Origin: Candidatus Riflebacteria bacterium HGW-Riflebacteria-2
GTDB taxonomy: Bacteria > Muiribacteriota > Ozemobacteria > Ozemobacterales > Ozemobacteraceae
Length of the DNA: 57,229 nucleotides
Reading direction: 5' to 3'
NCBI GenBank assembly: GCA_002839435.1
Contig: PGYA01000028.1
Span: 1-57,229, forward strand
Both the position numbers and the translations under genes were made by a program. The notes under the pieces were generated by a model, which worked only from the letters and a program-made list of their open reading frames with translations, did not search any database and was not told the origin of the DNA. Below are positions 1 to 8,320 of the stretch, one piece after another. Every line of letters begins with the position of its first letter. Positions within the stretch are counted from its first letter, which is position 1.

Positions 1-2
1 TC

Positions 3-908
3 ATCAAGGATATTCTTAAGAGCCGGAAAATCAAACCGGAACGGACTTTCGTATCAATCTCCGGGCAGAACGTGATCATGCGCTTCACCAAGCTGCCGGT
101 CATGTCGCCGGATGAACTTGAGCAGACTGTGCGCATCGAAGCCGAACAGTATGTTCCTTATGCCATCGATGAAGTAAGCATTACGCATGCCGTATTGAGC
201 ACTGTCGAAGAAGACGAAGAAGGTGGCGGCAAGTATTCGATTCTTCTGGTGGTTGCCCAGAAAGACCTGGTCAATTCATATACTGACGTTCTCAAGAGCG
301 CCGGTGTTACCCCGGAAGTAGTCGATGTAGATACTATCGCGGCCATCAACGCGCTCGAAGGCTCATATATGCAGACAGCGAGCACCCAGGAAGGCGGCGA
401 AGTCGTAGCTATAATCGATGCTGGCGCCAGAACCACAAACATTTCGGTTCTCAAGTCAGGCAACCTGATGTTTACAAGAAACATTCCGATTGCCGGCAAC
501 AACATATCCGAAATGATTAAAGACGTCATGAAGCAGGAATTCGATCAGGCTGAAGCGCTCAAGATCGAAGAAGCTGAAGTAAGCATCGGTGATGCCGGCG
601 CCAATGAAATATCAGAAGTGGTCAAAACCACGGTTGAAGAGCTGGCTTCTGAAATAAGGCGCTCATTCGACTATTTCAAGGCGCAATCTCGTGAACCTCT
701 CATTCACCGGATAATTCTTTCCGGCGGCAGCTCAAATCTCAGGAGCTTTAACACATACATCAGCAATGAACTCGGTGTAGATGTGTTCATGGGCAATCCG
801 CTCGAGGGAATTGCCGTTACCGCTCCGGATCCTGATGAACTCTATGACAACCTGCAACAGTATACGGTCGCCATCGGGCTTGCCTTAAGAGGGGTGGTGG
901 AAGACTAA
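3..908 (+). CDS. pilM: PilM, type IV pilus inner-membrane accessory ATPase-like protein (5' end missing)
   Basis: Actin-like cytoplasmic protein of the type IV pilus alignment complex; the family binds ATP and the N-terminal peptide of PilN. The reading frame is open to the left edge, so the gene begins before the window; 301 residues are visible. The in-frame ATG at 72 is not the start, because the codons before it encode family-typical sequence (VSISGQNV followed by the KLP and EAEQYVP motifs). The actin-fold phosphate motif IDAGARTTN lies near visible residue 139 and the LSGGSSNL motif near residue 240. It is followed after one base by pilN in the usual pilMNOPQ order, which makes the call firm even without the N-terminus. 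Confidence 0.93.
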   Translation: MKDILKSRKIKPERTFVSISGQNVIMRFTKLPVMSPDELEQTVRIEAEQYVPYAIDEVSITHAVLSTVEEDEEGGGKYSILLVVAQKDLVNSYTDVLKSAGVTPEVVDVDTIAAINALEGSYMQTASTQEGGEVVAIIDAGARTTNISVLKSGNLMFTRNIPIAGNNISEMIKDVMKQEFDQAEALKIEEAEVSIGDAGANEISEVVKTTVEELASEIRRSFDYFKAQSREPLIHRIILSGGSSNLRSFNTYISNELGVDVFMGNPLEGIAVTAPDPDELYDNLQQYTVAIGLALRGVVED

Positions 909-909
909 T

Positions 910-1521
910 ATGATTAGAATTAACCTTTTAACGGTCAAACGGCGCAAGCCGATTCAGGTTCCGTTCGCTGCCATTTTCTTCGTCATCGGCGTTGTCGGTA
1001 TCGTTGCCGGCTTCATGGCCGGAACCAAGATGATTGAAGGCATGAACGATGACGCGATCGCTCAGCGCCAGCAACTTAAAAACGAAATTGCCCGCGAACA
1101 GTCAAAACTCGATATCAAAGACCGCCTCCGCCAGGAACGCGGCAAAATCGAATCAGACATTTCCAGGCTCAAGCAGCTTTCAGGCGCGACACTGCTGCAG
1201 TGGTCACAGGCATTCAGCAACCTGACCAGCGTTGTGCCCGAAAAAACTGTGTGGATAACCAATCTGCGTATCGACTCCGACCGCCGGGTTCAGATCACTG
1301 CCTATTCGTGTAACGAAGACGGCGCCGAAGAACCCAAAACTGGCGGTCAGCTGACCAAGGGTATTCAGCAGTTCATACAGGAACTGCAGGGTCACGAACA
1401 TTTTGAAGAAGTGTTTCTGACCAGCGCAACCAAGAATATTTACGAAAAAATGCCGGTCTGGCGCTTTGAAGTGAACTGTCGCATCAAGCGAGATCTCGGC
1501 GACAAGAATCTGGGAGGTTGA
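910..1521 (+). CDS. pilN: PilN, type IV pilus assembly membrane protein
   Basis: Bitopic inner-membrane protein that recruits PilM through its cytoplasmic N-terminus and pairs with PilO in the periplasm. The 203-residue product opens with the INLL motif (residues 4-7) that in this family docks onto PilM, followed by basic residues and one membrane helix at about 16-38. A heptad-like coiled-coil segment (about 48-80) precedes the periplasmic alpha/beta domain. The ATG lies one base after the pilM stop, so translation is probably coupled. Length and order match the family; nothing is odd. Confidence 0.92.
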   Translation: MIRINLLTVKRRKPIQVPFAAIFFVIGVVGIVAGFMAGTKMIEGMNDDAIAQRQQLKNEIAREQSKLDIKDRLRQERGKIESDISRLKQLSGATLLQWSQAFSNLTSVVPEKTVWITNLRIDSDRRVQITAYSCNEDGAEEPKTGGQLTKGIQQFIQELQGHEHFEEVFLTSATKNIYEKMPVWRFEVNCRIKRDLGDKNLGG

Positions 1522-1522
1522 A

Positions 1523-2083
1523 ATGAACAACTTTGCCGTAGTAACGATTTTCCTCCTGGTTATCGCAATAGGTGCCGGGGTGTTTTTCTACATGAACTAC
1601 TACCAGCCGATGGAAGAGGAAGGCAAGAAGATCAGCTCCGAAATCGAAGGCCTGAAGAGACAAAAAGCTCAACTCGCCAATATCGAAGAGGAGATGGCCG
1701 AACTGCGCAACCAGATATCGAAACTGACAGAGCAGAAAAACAAGTTGCAGATGGAATCAAACCAGCTCAACACCGTTGTTCCCAAGCTGCTTGAATCTAC
1801 AGAAACCGTCGCCAACAAGTTCAAGGTGAAATTTCAGGATATCAGAATATCACCTCTGGTTCGCGCCGAAGACTGGTCTGAACTGCCGGTTGAAATGACT
1901 GTTCTGGGCACTTTCAAAGACATCGGTAATTTCCTTACAATCATGGAACGCCGCAAGATCATCAACCTGGCGGCAGGCTCAATGAATGTGTCGGTTTCTG
2001 CCGAAATTGACCGTGACAGTAAAAGTCCTCTTCTCAGCGTAACTCTCAGTGCCAAAGTCTATATCATGGGCAGTGGAATATAA
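1523..2083 (+). CDS. pilO: PilO, type IV pilus assembly membrane protein
   Basis: Partner of PilN in the periplasmic alignment complex linking the inner-membrane motor to the secretin. The protein has 186 residues: a short cytoplasmic tail, one membrane helix (about 5-26), a long coiled coil (about 30-85, rich in E, K and Q), and a C-terminal alpha/beta domain (about 90-186) of the ferredoxin-like PilO type. The start ATG is one base after the pilN stop and is preceded by GGGAGG (about 1513-1518). Assignment rests on position in pilMNOPQ and architecture, since PilO is weakly conserved at sequence level. Confidence 0.9.
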   Translation: MNNFAVVTIFLLVIAIGAGVFFYMNYYQPMEEEGKKISSEIEGLKRQKAQLANIEEEMAELRNQISKLTEQKNKLQMESNQLNTVVPKLLESTETVANKFKVKFQDIRISPLVRAEDWSELPVEMTVLGTFKDIGNFLTIMERRKIINLAAGSMNVSVSAEIDRDSKSPLLSVTLSAKVYIMGSGI

Positions 2084-2103
2084 ATAAAGGAGGCCTGACT
2101 AGT

Positions 2104-2718
2104 ATGAACAGATACAGCCCAGCTAAATTATTGGGAATCATCTTTCTGGCAGTGTTCCTTCTTGCCGTTCCGGTCGTTTTCGCTGTAGATGACCTCGATG
2201 ACTTCGGAGGCCTGGACGATCTTGGCGGCGATACTGCAGCCTCTCCAGATGCCCCTGTTGCAGCTGAAGGTGGCGATGGCATGGTTGCCGAAAGCCCGTC
2301 TTCAGGCAGCGTTGTCGATACATCCAAGATGACCGAAATGGAACAGGTCGATTCGCTGATAAACAAATTTTCTTTCGCACCTGAAATTCCGAACAAGGAC
2401 CCATTCAAGCCAATCGTCGAAAAGAAAGTTGTTCTACCTCCGGTAAGAACCGTTCAGCCGGTATCAAGACCGAGTGACAGCAAACCGCAGCCGCCACCGG
2501 TCAAACCAATCAAAGTCTTTGTTACCGGTATTGTCGGCAACGAAGGAGCGAGACTCGCAGTAATCAAGTTTGAAGACGAAGAGCACACTGTATCCAAGGA
2601 TCAGATAGTTGACGGCAAATTCAAAGTCGTCGATATTCAGAATGACCGTATTGTTGTTTATTCAAACAAGGAACAACGCCGCCACACCTTCAAAATCGGC
2701 GGCGACGAAAAAGAGTGA
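2104..2718 (+). CDS. pilP: PilP-like periplasmic pilus assembly protein
   Basis: PilP bridges the PilNO complex and the PilQ secretin in the periplasm. The 204-residue product has a signal peptide (hydrophobic about 9-26, cleavage near A27) and no lipobox cysteine, unlike the lipoprotein PilP of Proteobacteria. A low-complexity Asp/Gly stretch (about 28-42) and an unstructured Ala/Ser/Pro region follow. Residues about 99-135 hold the DPFKP motif and a Pro-rich linker; the C-terminal part (about 135-200) resembles the PilP/GspC beta domain. A strong AGGAGG (2087-2095) precedes the ATG. Position before pilQ supports the call; a terminator-like hairpin follows directly. Confidence 0.85.
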   Translation: MNRYSPAKLLGIIFLAVFLLAVPVVFAVDDLDDFGGLDDLGGDTAASPDAPVAAEGGDGMVAESPSSGSVVDTSKMTEMEQVDSLINKFSFAPEIPNKDPFKPIVEKKVVLPPVRTVQPVSRPSDSKPQPPPVKPIKVFVTGIVGNEGARLAVIKFEDEEHTVSKDQIVDGKFKVVDIQNDRIVVYSNKEQRRHTFKIGGDEKE

Positions 2719-2737
2719 TCTGCTGATTGCATGCCAG

Positions 2738-2795
2738 AGGGCTGTAACAGAACGCGCCTGCCAAAACAGGAAATCGTAATGCTACAGCCCTTTTT
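2738..2795 (+). terminator. Terminator-like hairpin after pilP
   Basis: AGGGCTGTA at 2738-2746 pairs perfectly with TACAGCCCT at 2783-2791, followed by a run of five T at 2791-2795. The loop is long (36 bases) and holds a smaller CCTG/CAGG pair. It could end the pilMNOP transcript or act as an attenuator before the small gene at 2856. The long loop lowers certainty. Confidence 0.6.
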
Positions 2796-2855
2796 CATTG
2801 CTGCTGATATGGTCGATGGCAGAACGCCCGACGACAGAACAACAAAGGAGAAATA

Positions 2856-3005
2856 ATGAAGAGGAATTTCATGTGGATAACCTGGGGCCTGATAAGTCTG
2901 ATAGCTCTTATGACAATGGGTTACAAAAGCATCGCTTCAGAACTGGAAAAACAGAACCAGACTCAGAACAGGCCTGTCCTTATCTTGCCTGATAGAACGC
3001 CATGA
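2856..3005 (+). CDS. Small membrane protein, 49 residues, between pilP and pilQ
   Basis: A 49-codon gene that length filters would miss. The ATG at 2856 sits five bases after AAAGGAG (2844-2850), a near-ideal ribosome binding site. The product has a short basic N-terminus (MKRNF), one hydrophobic helix (about residues 6-23), a polar Gln/Glu/Asn-rich stretch (about 28-39) and a hydrophobic tail ending in DRTP. This looks like a single-pass membrane peptide. It lies between two terminator-like hairpins, so it may have its own transcript. I recognise no family; its position suggests, but does not show, a link with pilus assembly. The overlapping longer frame starting at 2798 lacks a ribosome binding site. 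Confidence 0.65.
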   Translation: MKRNFMWITWGLISLIALMTMGYKSIASELEKQNQTQNRPVLILPDRTP

Positions 3006-3055
3006 TTTAATTGTAGACAATCAGTTCAAAAATTATTATTTAAGGTCAATAATCT

Positions 3056-3091
3056 GCCGCAACCAGTCGATACTGGTTGCGGTTCTTATTT
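3056..3091 (+). terminator. Rho-independent terminator before pilQ
   Basis: CCGCAACCAGT (3057-3067) and ACTGGTTGCGG (3072-3082) form an 11-bp perfect stem with a 4-base loop, followed by TTCTTATTT. It separates the small gene at 2856 from pilQ, implying that pilQ has its own promoter or is reached by read-through. Confidence 0.75.
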
Positions 3092-3196
3092 AACCGCCAT
3101 CATGTGGTTACAAAAAAGAGCGAAAGAAAAACAAAAATTTGCTTCATAAATCACAAAAACTTGTCGATGTATCAACTGACAAACCAGAAATGGCAA

Positions 3197-3219
3197 TTGT
3201 CGGAGATTTTGTTGTCGGA
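3197..3219 (+). repeat. Short direct repeat in the pilQ leader
   Basis: TTGTCGGA occurs at 3197-3204 and again at 3212-3219, a 15-base period just before the pilQ ribosome binding site. It may be a binding site in the leader or chance. I see no convincing promoter between the terminator at 3056 and the pilQ start. Confidence 0.3.
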
Positions 3220-3244
3220 CATTCCCGTTCGGAGGTATAGAAGA

Positions 3245-4654
3245 ATGTGTTCCACGGGTTACACCAGGAAGAAAACCAACATCTTACTACTGTTTGCGGC
3301 TCTCACTGTCGCACTGTTGTTGCCGGGCTCTCTCAGAGCCGATGACAACATTACCCTTGATTTCCGAGACACTGACATTCGCCAGATCGTCAAGGTAATC
3401 GCCCAGCAGTCAGGAACGAATATCATTGCTGAAAAGAGCGTCAGCGGCCGCGTAACTGTCAAGCTGACAGACGTTTACTACGAAGAAGCCATGAATCTGA
3501 TCGCCAAAACCAACGGTTTTGCGGTTCGCAAGATTGGCAACACCTGGATCCTTGCCGATGAGAAAAAGCTCATCAATGCCTTCGAAAAAGGGCAAACGGT
3601 CACCAGACGTCTACAGTATGCCAAAGCTGCTGATGTGGCCAAGCTCTTCGGTGCTTCTACCGGAGCGGCCAAGGGTGGCGTTTCAGTTACCCCGGATGAG
3701 CGCATCAACGCACTCATTATCGAAGGCTCGAAGGAAATGATTGACCAGGCCAAAAAGCTCATCGAAACTGTTGACGTACCTGTTCACCAGTGCATGATGG
3801 AAGCCAAGATAGTCGAAGTAAAAACTGACGCTTCGAAGAGTATCGGCTTCAAATGGCAGGGCAAGGTCGGCACAACCGACGCAGCATATTCAAGCTTCGA
3901 ATCACTGCCAGTACTCTCCACCAAGGAATACTTTGCAGTTAACCCGGATTCTGGCCTCTATCAGGAAGCCTTCACCGGTCAGCAGGGCGACATGTTCGGA
4001 CTCGGCGACTTCTATCGCGAGAACCTGCTGTTCAAGGCAACCTTCTCAGCCCTCGAAACCCGCAACGAAACCAAGGTTCTGTCGAATCCTAAGATCTCGG
4101 CGGTTAACGGTCAGGAAGCGGAAATTATCGTCGGCACCAAGGTTATCTACCCGGGTGGCGCTGACCAGCCTCCGAAAGAAAAAGACACCGGTATCAAGCT
4201 CAAAATCACACCACGCATCAACGACGACGGCTACATCACTGTAGACGCTGAACCAGAAGTATCATTCGTTGAATCATGGTCTAACAACAACATGTATCCG
4301 GTTATCGGCACACGCTCTGCCAAGACTACCGTTCGCGTCAGAGACGGCGAAGAGATTCTCATCGGCGGCCTGATCAGAGACGAAGAAGGCAAAGAAAGCA
4401 ACAAGATTCCGCTGCTCGGCAATATTCCGATCATCAAGAATCTGTTCAGCTTCAAGGGCAAGAAGGGCCAGTCTCAGGAACTCATTATCCTGATCACCCC
4501 GCACATCATCGCCCAGAGTATCGAGTCAGCCGCTCCGACCTCACTGGTTCCGGCAGGCATGCCAACGACCGCTGCCACACAACAGCCGTCATTCAACCAG
4601 CCGGCCGGCACGATCGACGACTCATTCGACAACGCATTCGACACATCGTTCTGA
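3245..4654 (+). CDS. pilQ: PilQ-type secretin of the type IV pilus
   Basis: Outer-membrane secretin through which the pilus passes. I place the start at ATG 3245, preceded by GGAGG (3231-3235) and followed by a signal peptide (KKT then a hydrophobic core, cleavage near residue 32). A start at 3077 would put 56 extra residues before the signal peptide and overlaps a terminator stem. The 469-residue product has a secretin N-terminal domain (about 36-85, starting TLDFRDTDIRQIV), a second short N-domain (about 105-175) and the secretin channel domain (about 215-425, with the VLSNPKISAVNGQEA and IGGLIRDEE motifs). Proteobacterial PilQ is longer, carrying AMIN domains that are absent here. The tail (about 430-469) is Pro/Thr/Asp-rich. 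Confidence 0.93.
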   Translation: MCSTGYTRKKTNILLLFAALTVALLLPGSLRADDNITLDFRDTDIRQIVKVIAQQSGTNIIAEKSVSGRVTVKLTDVYYEEAMNLIAKTNGFAVRKIGNTWILADEKKLINAFEKGQTVTRRLQYAKAADVAKLFGASTGAAKGGVSVTPDERINALIIEGSKEMIDQAKKLIETVDVPVHQCMMEAKIVEVKTDASKSIGFKWQGKVGTTDAAYSSFESLPVLSTKEYFAVNPDSGLYQEAFTGQQGDMFGLGDFYRENLLFKATFSALETRNETKVLSNPKISAVNGQEAEIIVGTKVIYPGGADQPPKEKDTGIKLKITPRINDDGYITVDAEPEVSFVESWSNNNMYPVIGTRSAKTTVRVRDGEEILIGGLIRDEEGKESNKIPLLGNIPIIKNLFSFKGKKGQSQELIILITPHIIAQSIESAAPTSLVPAGMPTTAATQQPSFNQPAGTIDDSFDNAFDTSF

Positions 4655-4668
4655 TACCTCCGACACAA

Positions 4669-4698
4669 AAGGGGCTGAACCAAAGGGTTCAGCCCCTT
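4669..4698. terminator. Bidirectional terminator between pilQ and aroC
   Basis: AAGGGGCTGAACC (4669-4681) and GGTTCAGCCCCTT (4686-4698) form a perfect 13-bp stem with a 4-base loop. The plus side is followed by a pyrimidine-rich tract and the minus side by TTTTG, so it can serve both convergent genes. Confidence 0.88.
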
Positions 4699-4731
4699 CT
4701 CCTTTTAGTCACAAAGGCAGCACTGATTCTA

Positions 4732-5901
4732 TCAAGGCAGACGCTGCTGTCGATGCCGCAACTCTTCAAGGCGGGTATGAACCTCTGCCAGGGTGTTGCC
4801 GCCAGTCATTACCAGAAGCTGCGAGGCAAGTTCGACCGCAACAACCGATTCGGCAACAACAGCTGCCGCAGTAAGCGCCTGAGTGTCTGAGCGATAGAAT
4901 GCCGGCACAGCTGGCTCACCAGTTCTCAGGTCAACCGAAGGCAGGCCGGCATTAGCTGGCAGCGGCTTCATGTGAAAGCGCATAATCAGTGGCGCGCCGT
5001 TGCTCATGCCGGCCTCGAGACCGCCAGCATAATTGCTTAATCGCGACCAGCCATTCTCAGATGAGTAAGCAACCGGGTCAGCAGCCTGGCAGAGTCCATG
5101 TGCCTGCGGTTGAGCGAAGCCAACTTCAACCCCTCTGATCGCCGGAATACTCATAAGCGATGCTGCCAGCCGCGCATCAAGTCGCAGATCATGCTGGCTG
5201 TGGCTGCCAAGTCCAACCGGCAGATTCCAGAAAATCACGGCAGCAGTACCGCCAAGACTTTTATTGGCGGCGGCAGCTGAGTCAACCAGACTTTTCCAGG
5301 TCGAAACGACAGCCTTGTCGGGCGTCATAAAGTCATCGCCGACGTCTGCAATAAGTGCTGCCAGCTCAGTCGGCCTGCGCTGATAATCGATATCGGCGAC
5401 AACGGATGCAATCTGTTCAAGCAAACACAGAGACTCGATGCCAAGCGCGCGCAGCAGGCAGCGTGGCGGCACTGACAAGGCAGTCCGCATAACAGTCTCA
5501 CGGGCAGAAGCACGTTCGCGAATGTTCCGGCAGTCATTTAATCCGTATTTGACCGCCCCGGCAAGATCAGCATGACCCGGCAGCGGCACCGGTATTGCCA
5601 CTTTTTCTTCATCTGATTCGGCAAAGGGATGCATAAACTCGCGCAATTCATGGTGAACAGCGTTTTCTATATGCAATGCAATCGGAGCACCAGTCGTATA
5701 ACCGCCGCGCAAACCGGCAGTTACCCGCACCTCATCGGCTTCAACCTGCTGGCGGGCGCCGCGGCCATAGCCGGCACGACGACGTTTGAGAACAGCAGCG
5801 AAATCGGCAGGCGCGATCTTTACGCCAGCCGGCATACCGTCGATAATGCCGGTCAGAGCGATGCCATGTGACTCTCCGGCAGTAAGAAAGCGCAGGCTCA
5901 T
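4732..5901 (-). CDS. aroC: Chorismate synthase
   Basis: Catalyses the last common step of aromatic amino acid synthesis: 1,4-elimination of phosphate from 5-enolpyruvylshikimate-3-phosphate to chorismate, with reduced FMN as cofactor. The 389-residue length is typical. Family signatures are present: GESHG near residue 9, the basic KRRRAGYGRG segment (about 39-48), PGHADLAGAVKY (about 108-119) and RERASARET (about 128-136). The loop reads VPLPGHADL, with Leu where many homologues have Arg before the PGH. The gene is monocistronic on the minus strand, convergent with pilQ and divergent from the flagellar block. Confidence 0.96.
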   Translation of the reverse strand: MSLRFLTAGESHGIALTGIIDGMPAGVKIAPADFAAVLKRRRAGYGRGARQQVEADEVRVTAGLRGGYTTGAPIALHIENAVHHELREFMHPFAESDEEKVAIPVPLPGHADLAGAVKYGLNDCRNIRERASARETVMRTALSVPPRCLLRALGIESLCLLEQIASVVADIDYQRRPTELAALIADVGDDFMTPDKAVVSTWKSLVDSAAAANKSLGGTAAVIFWNLPVGLGSHSQHDLRLDARLAASLMSIPAIRGVEVGFAQPQAHGLCQAADPVAYSSENGWSRLSNYAGGLEAGMSNGAPLIMRFHMKPLPANAGLPSVDLRTGEPAVPAFYRSDTQALTAAAVVAESVVAVELASQLLVMTGGNTLAEVHTRLEELRHRQQRLP

Positions 5902-6034
5902 GTTGGTTTCTCCGATAGCTCAGATTTATTTTCGCCCCATTTTAACGCAAACAGGGGTTTTGCGCAAAAATACTCTTAAATATGGGCCGCCAGATGCCGA
6001 TTAACTTTCTGATAAATAAAAAAATCAGAAATCC

Positions 6035-6063
6035 CTAATCCCTGGCAGAAATTTTGCCGATAT
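6035..6063 (+). promoter_or_regulatory. Candidate flagellar promoter (sigma-28-like) before DUF501-flgFGAH
   Basis: GCCGATAT at 6056-6063 is identical to the flagellar sigma-28/SigD -10 consensus, and CTAA (6035-6038) lies 17 bases upstream, one more than the usual spacing. The start codon is at 6086. The same region also fits a sigma-54 pattern: TGGCAG (6043-6048), five bases, TTGC (6054-6057), with GG and GC 10 bases apart. The two readings overlap and cannot both be right. The flgI leader at 20460-20488 has the same CTAA-N17-G(C/T)CGATA layout, which favours the sigma-28 reading. Confidence 0.5.
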
Positions 6064-6085
6064 ATCGTTTAGGGAAGGTGTTATT

Positions 6086-6649
6086 TTGGCAAATTTGAAT
6101 CCGACAGAAGAACAACAACGCACAACAGCAGTCGAGCTTCTCGGCCGCGACCCGCGCACACCTTTTACGGTCAAGACCTTCTGCCCTGATGGCAGCCCTC
6201 AGGTTCTTCTCGCCGACCCGGTATTTAAAGAAGATGGCATCTGGAAACCTTTTCCGGCCTTCCTGTGGCTGGTCTGCCCACGCCTTAAAGCGCTGGTAGC
6301 GAACCTTGAGCAGCAGGGGCAGGTAAGAGAATATTCACAGAGACTCAAGTTGGACGAAGCTTTCAGAGAAAATTTCATGAATGGACAGAAAGAAGTAGCA
6401 GAACTTCGCGTCAGCCTGGCCCAAAAAATATATCCGGGCGAACTGCCCGAACATATCAGGGAAATACTGGCCGAAACGACTGTAGCTGGCAGCAGAGATT
6501 TCAATGGCGTCAAGTGCCTGCATTCACATCTGGCACAGGAACTGGCCTTTCACAACAACCCGATCGGCGCGACAGTGCTGACACAGATCAAAAACTGCAG
6601 CGAAAAAGACCATTGCGGCACGATGCGTGCCAGAAGGAGCGAACCTTGA
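6086..6649 (+). CDS. DUF501 family protein
   Basis: Cytoplasmic protein of 187 residues belonging to the DUF501 family, of unknown biochemical function, by my reading. Recognisable features are a central LWLVCPRLKALVANLEQ stretch (about 53-69) and the C-terminal VKCLHSHLAQELA and NPIGATVL motifs (about 146-170), where DUF501 proteins keep a conserved Cys-x-His-x-His arrangement (C148, H150 region). The start is TTG 6086, preceded by GGGAAGG (6072-6078). It is the first gene of the flgF-flgG-flgA-flgH unit and overlaps the flgF start by two bases, so it is co-translated with rod genes; a flagellar role is not established. Confidence 0.75.
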   Translation: MANLNPTEEQQRTTAVELLGRDPRTPFTVKTFCPDGSPQVLLADPVFKEDGIWKPFPAFLWLVCPRLKALVANLEQQGQVREYSQRLKLDEAFRENFMNGQKEVAELRVSLAQKIYPGELPEHIREILAETTVAGSRDFNGVKCLHSHLAQELAFHNNPIGATVLTQIKNCSEKDHCGTMRARRSEP

Positions 6650-7485
6650 TACGTGGCATATATACAGCTTCATCATCGATGCTGTGCGAAATTGTCAGAC
6701 AGGACATGGTCGCCAACAATCTGGCAAACGTTGACACGGCCGGTTTCAAGCAGGATCAAGGCATCTTCAAGGAGCTGCCGACAATGGTGCTGCGCAAGGT
6801 CAACGACGGTCAGCTTTATCCGCCCCGACCATTTTACAAGTTCCCTAAAATTGGTGAACTCGGCACCGGCGTAATTGTCGATGAGTCGTTCACCAATTTC
6901 AAGGCCGGCGCCTTCGACTACACCGGCAACGACCTCGATATCGCCCTCGAAAACGAAAAAGCCTTTCTCGTTGTCGAATCAAGCAAAGGCACCAGGTTCA
7001 CCCGTGATGGCATTCTAACCATTAACCATGAGGGTTTCCTCACCAATATGCATGGTGACTACATTCTTGCCGACAGCGAACCAGTTGATGAAAACCCCGG
7101 CAGTATCCTTGACGAAGAGGGCAATCTCAACACCCGCCTGCAGAGAGTGCAGGTTGGCGAAGGGCAGGCGGTAACCATAGACCGCAGCGGCCGGGTTCTG
7201 GTTGATAATGCCCCGCTGTTCAGAATAGCACAGGGCATCGCCTCAGACCGCAAGGCCTTTCGCAAGGAAGGCGCCAACAAGTTTGTGCGCGCCTACGGCG
7301 AAGTTGCGCGAGCCGAGGGCAATATCAAGCAGGGGTATGTCGAAAAGCCTAACTTCAGCCTGGTTGAGGAAATGGTGCGCATGATCGAAGTATCACGCGC
7401 TTACGAAGCGAATTCAAAAGTTATCCAGTCGCATGATGGCCTTCTTGATAAGGCAATCAACTCGGTCGGCGCAACACGCCGCTGA
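6646..7485 (+). CDS. flgF: FlgF-like flagellar basal-body rod protein
   Basis: Structural protein of the flagellar rod (FlgF/FlgG family), exported by the flagellar type III system without a cleaved signal. I chose the TTG at 6646, with AAGGAG (6635-6640) ahead of it and four-base overlap with the DUF501 stop; a longer frame upstream lies inside that gene. The 279-residue product has the N-terminal rod motif (VANNLANVDTAGFK, about 22-35), a central variable region (about 95-200), and the C-terminal motif VEEMVRMIEVSRAYEANSKVIQ split across about 239-260, which with the N-terminus forms the coiled rod core. It is distinguished from flgG only by order and divergence. Confidence 0.88.
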   Translation: MIRGIYTASSSMLCEIVRQDMVANNLANVDTAGFKQDQGIFKELPTMVLRKVNDGQLYPPRPFYKFPKIGELGTGVIVDESFTNFKAGAFDYTGNDLDIALENEKAFLVVESSKGTRFTRDGILTINHEGFLTNMHGDYILADSEPVDENPGSILDEEGNLNTRLQRVQVGEGQAVTIDRSGRVLVDNAPLFRIAQGIASDRKAFRKEGANKFVRAYGEVARAEGNIKQGYVEKPNFSLVEEMVRMIEVSRAYEANSKVIQSHDGLLDKAINSVGATRR

Positions 7486-7520
7486 CGCATAATCTGAAAG
7501 AAGCGGAGGAATAGAAGCCT

Positions 7521-8309
7521 ATGCTGAGATCACTGTGGTCTGCATCAACAGGCATGAAAGGTCAGGAGACCAACATCGCCGTAGTCTCCAACAACCTTGC
7601 CAACGTAACGACAACGGGGTTCAAAAAGAGCCGGGTCGACTTTCAGGATCTGATGTATCAAACAATCGCCGAACCTGGAGCGCCAATATCGAGTGACAAC
7701 ACCTACCCGGTAGGTATTCAGCTCGGTCATGGTGTCAGGCCGGTAGCTACCCAGCGCATGTTCTCACAGGGCGAGTTCCAGCAGACCGAGCAACCGCTCG
7801 ACGTGGTAATCGAGGGCAAAGGCTTCTTTCAGATTCAGTTGCCCAACGGTGACATCGCCTATTCGCGCGACGGCGCCTGGAAACTGTCTGAAGACGGCGT
7901 TGTCGTAACCTCAGACGGCTACACGGTTCTGCCCGGCTTTACCATTCCGCGTGAGGCTATTGGCCTCAACATCACTTCCTCGGGTATCATCGCCGCCAAG
8001 ATGCCTGGTCAGGTCGACCTCGAAGTTCTTGGCCAGATCGAAACCGCCAACTTCATCAATCCGGCCGGTCTCAAGGCCATTGGCCGCAACCTGTTCATTC
8101 CGAGCGGCAGTTCGGGTGATGCCGTGGTTGGCATTCCTGGAACTGAAGAACTTGGCGAAATCGCCCAGGGATTTATCGAAATGGCCAACGTCAAGGTCGT
8201 CGAAGAAATGGTCAACATGATCGTCGCCCAGCGCGCATACGAAGCGAACTCCAAGACCATTCAGACATCTGACACCATGTTGCAGATCGCCAACAACCTG
8301 CGTAGATAA
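7521..8309 (+). CDS. flgG: FlgG, flagellar distal rod protein
   Basis: Main component of the distal rod. The 262-residue length is close to the standard 260. The N-terminal rod signature (LWSASTGMKGQE, then NNLANVTTTGFKKSRVDFQDL over about 25-45) and the C-terminal VVEEMVNMIVAQRAYEANSK (about 229-248) are clear. Its ATG is preceded by GGAGGAATAG (7504-7513). It follows flgF by 35 bases and precedes flgA, the usual flgFGAH order of many non-enteric diderms. Confidence 0.95.
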   Translation: MLRSLWSASTGMKGQETNIAVVSNNLANVTTTGFKKSRVDFQDLMYQTIAEPGAPISSDNTYPVGIQLGHGVRPVATQRMFSQGEFQQTEQPLDVVIEGKGFFQIQLPNGDIAYSRDGAWKLSEDGVVVTSDGYTVLPGFTIPREAIGLNITSSGIIAAKMPGQVDLEVLGQIETANFINPAGLKAIGRNLFIPSGSSGDAVVGIPGTEELGEIAQGFIEMANVKVVEEMVNMIVAQRAYEANSKTIQTSDTMLQIANNLRR

Positions 8310-8320
8310 GGTAACCAGCC

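Noticed and set aside
72..908. ATG at 72 as the start of pilM
   Set aside because: Codons before it read family-typical PilM sequence and are open to the window edge, so the gene is cut at its 5' end instead.
2798..2992. 64-residue frame between pilP and pilQ
   Set aside because: No ribosome binding site and polar low-complexity content; it is a shadow of the 49-codon gene at 2856 in another frame.
3077..3244. Upstream in-frame extension of pilQ
   Set aside because: It overlaps a terminator stem, puts 56 non-conserved residues before the signal peptide, and ATG 3245 has a far better ribosome binding site.
3131..3244. Promoter for pilQ in the leader
   Set aside because: AT-rich, but no -35/-10 pair with 16-18 base spacing that I trust.
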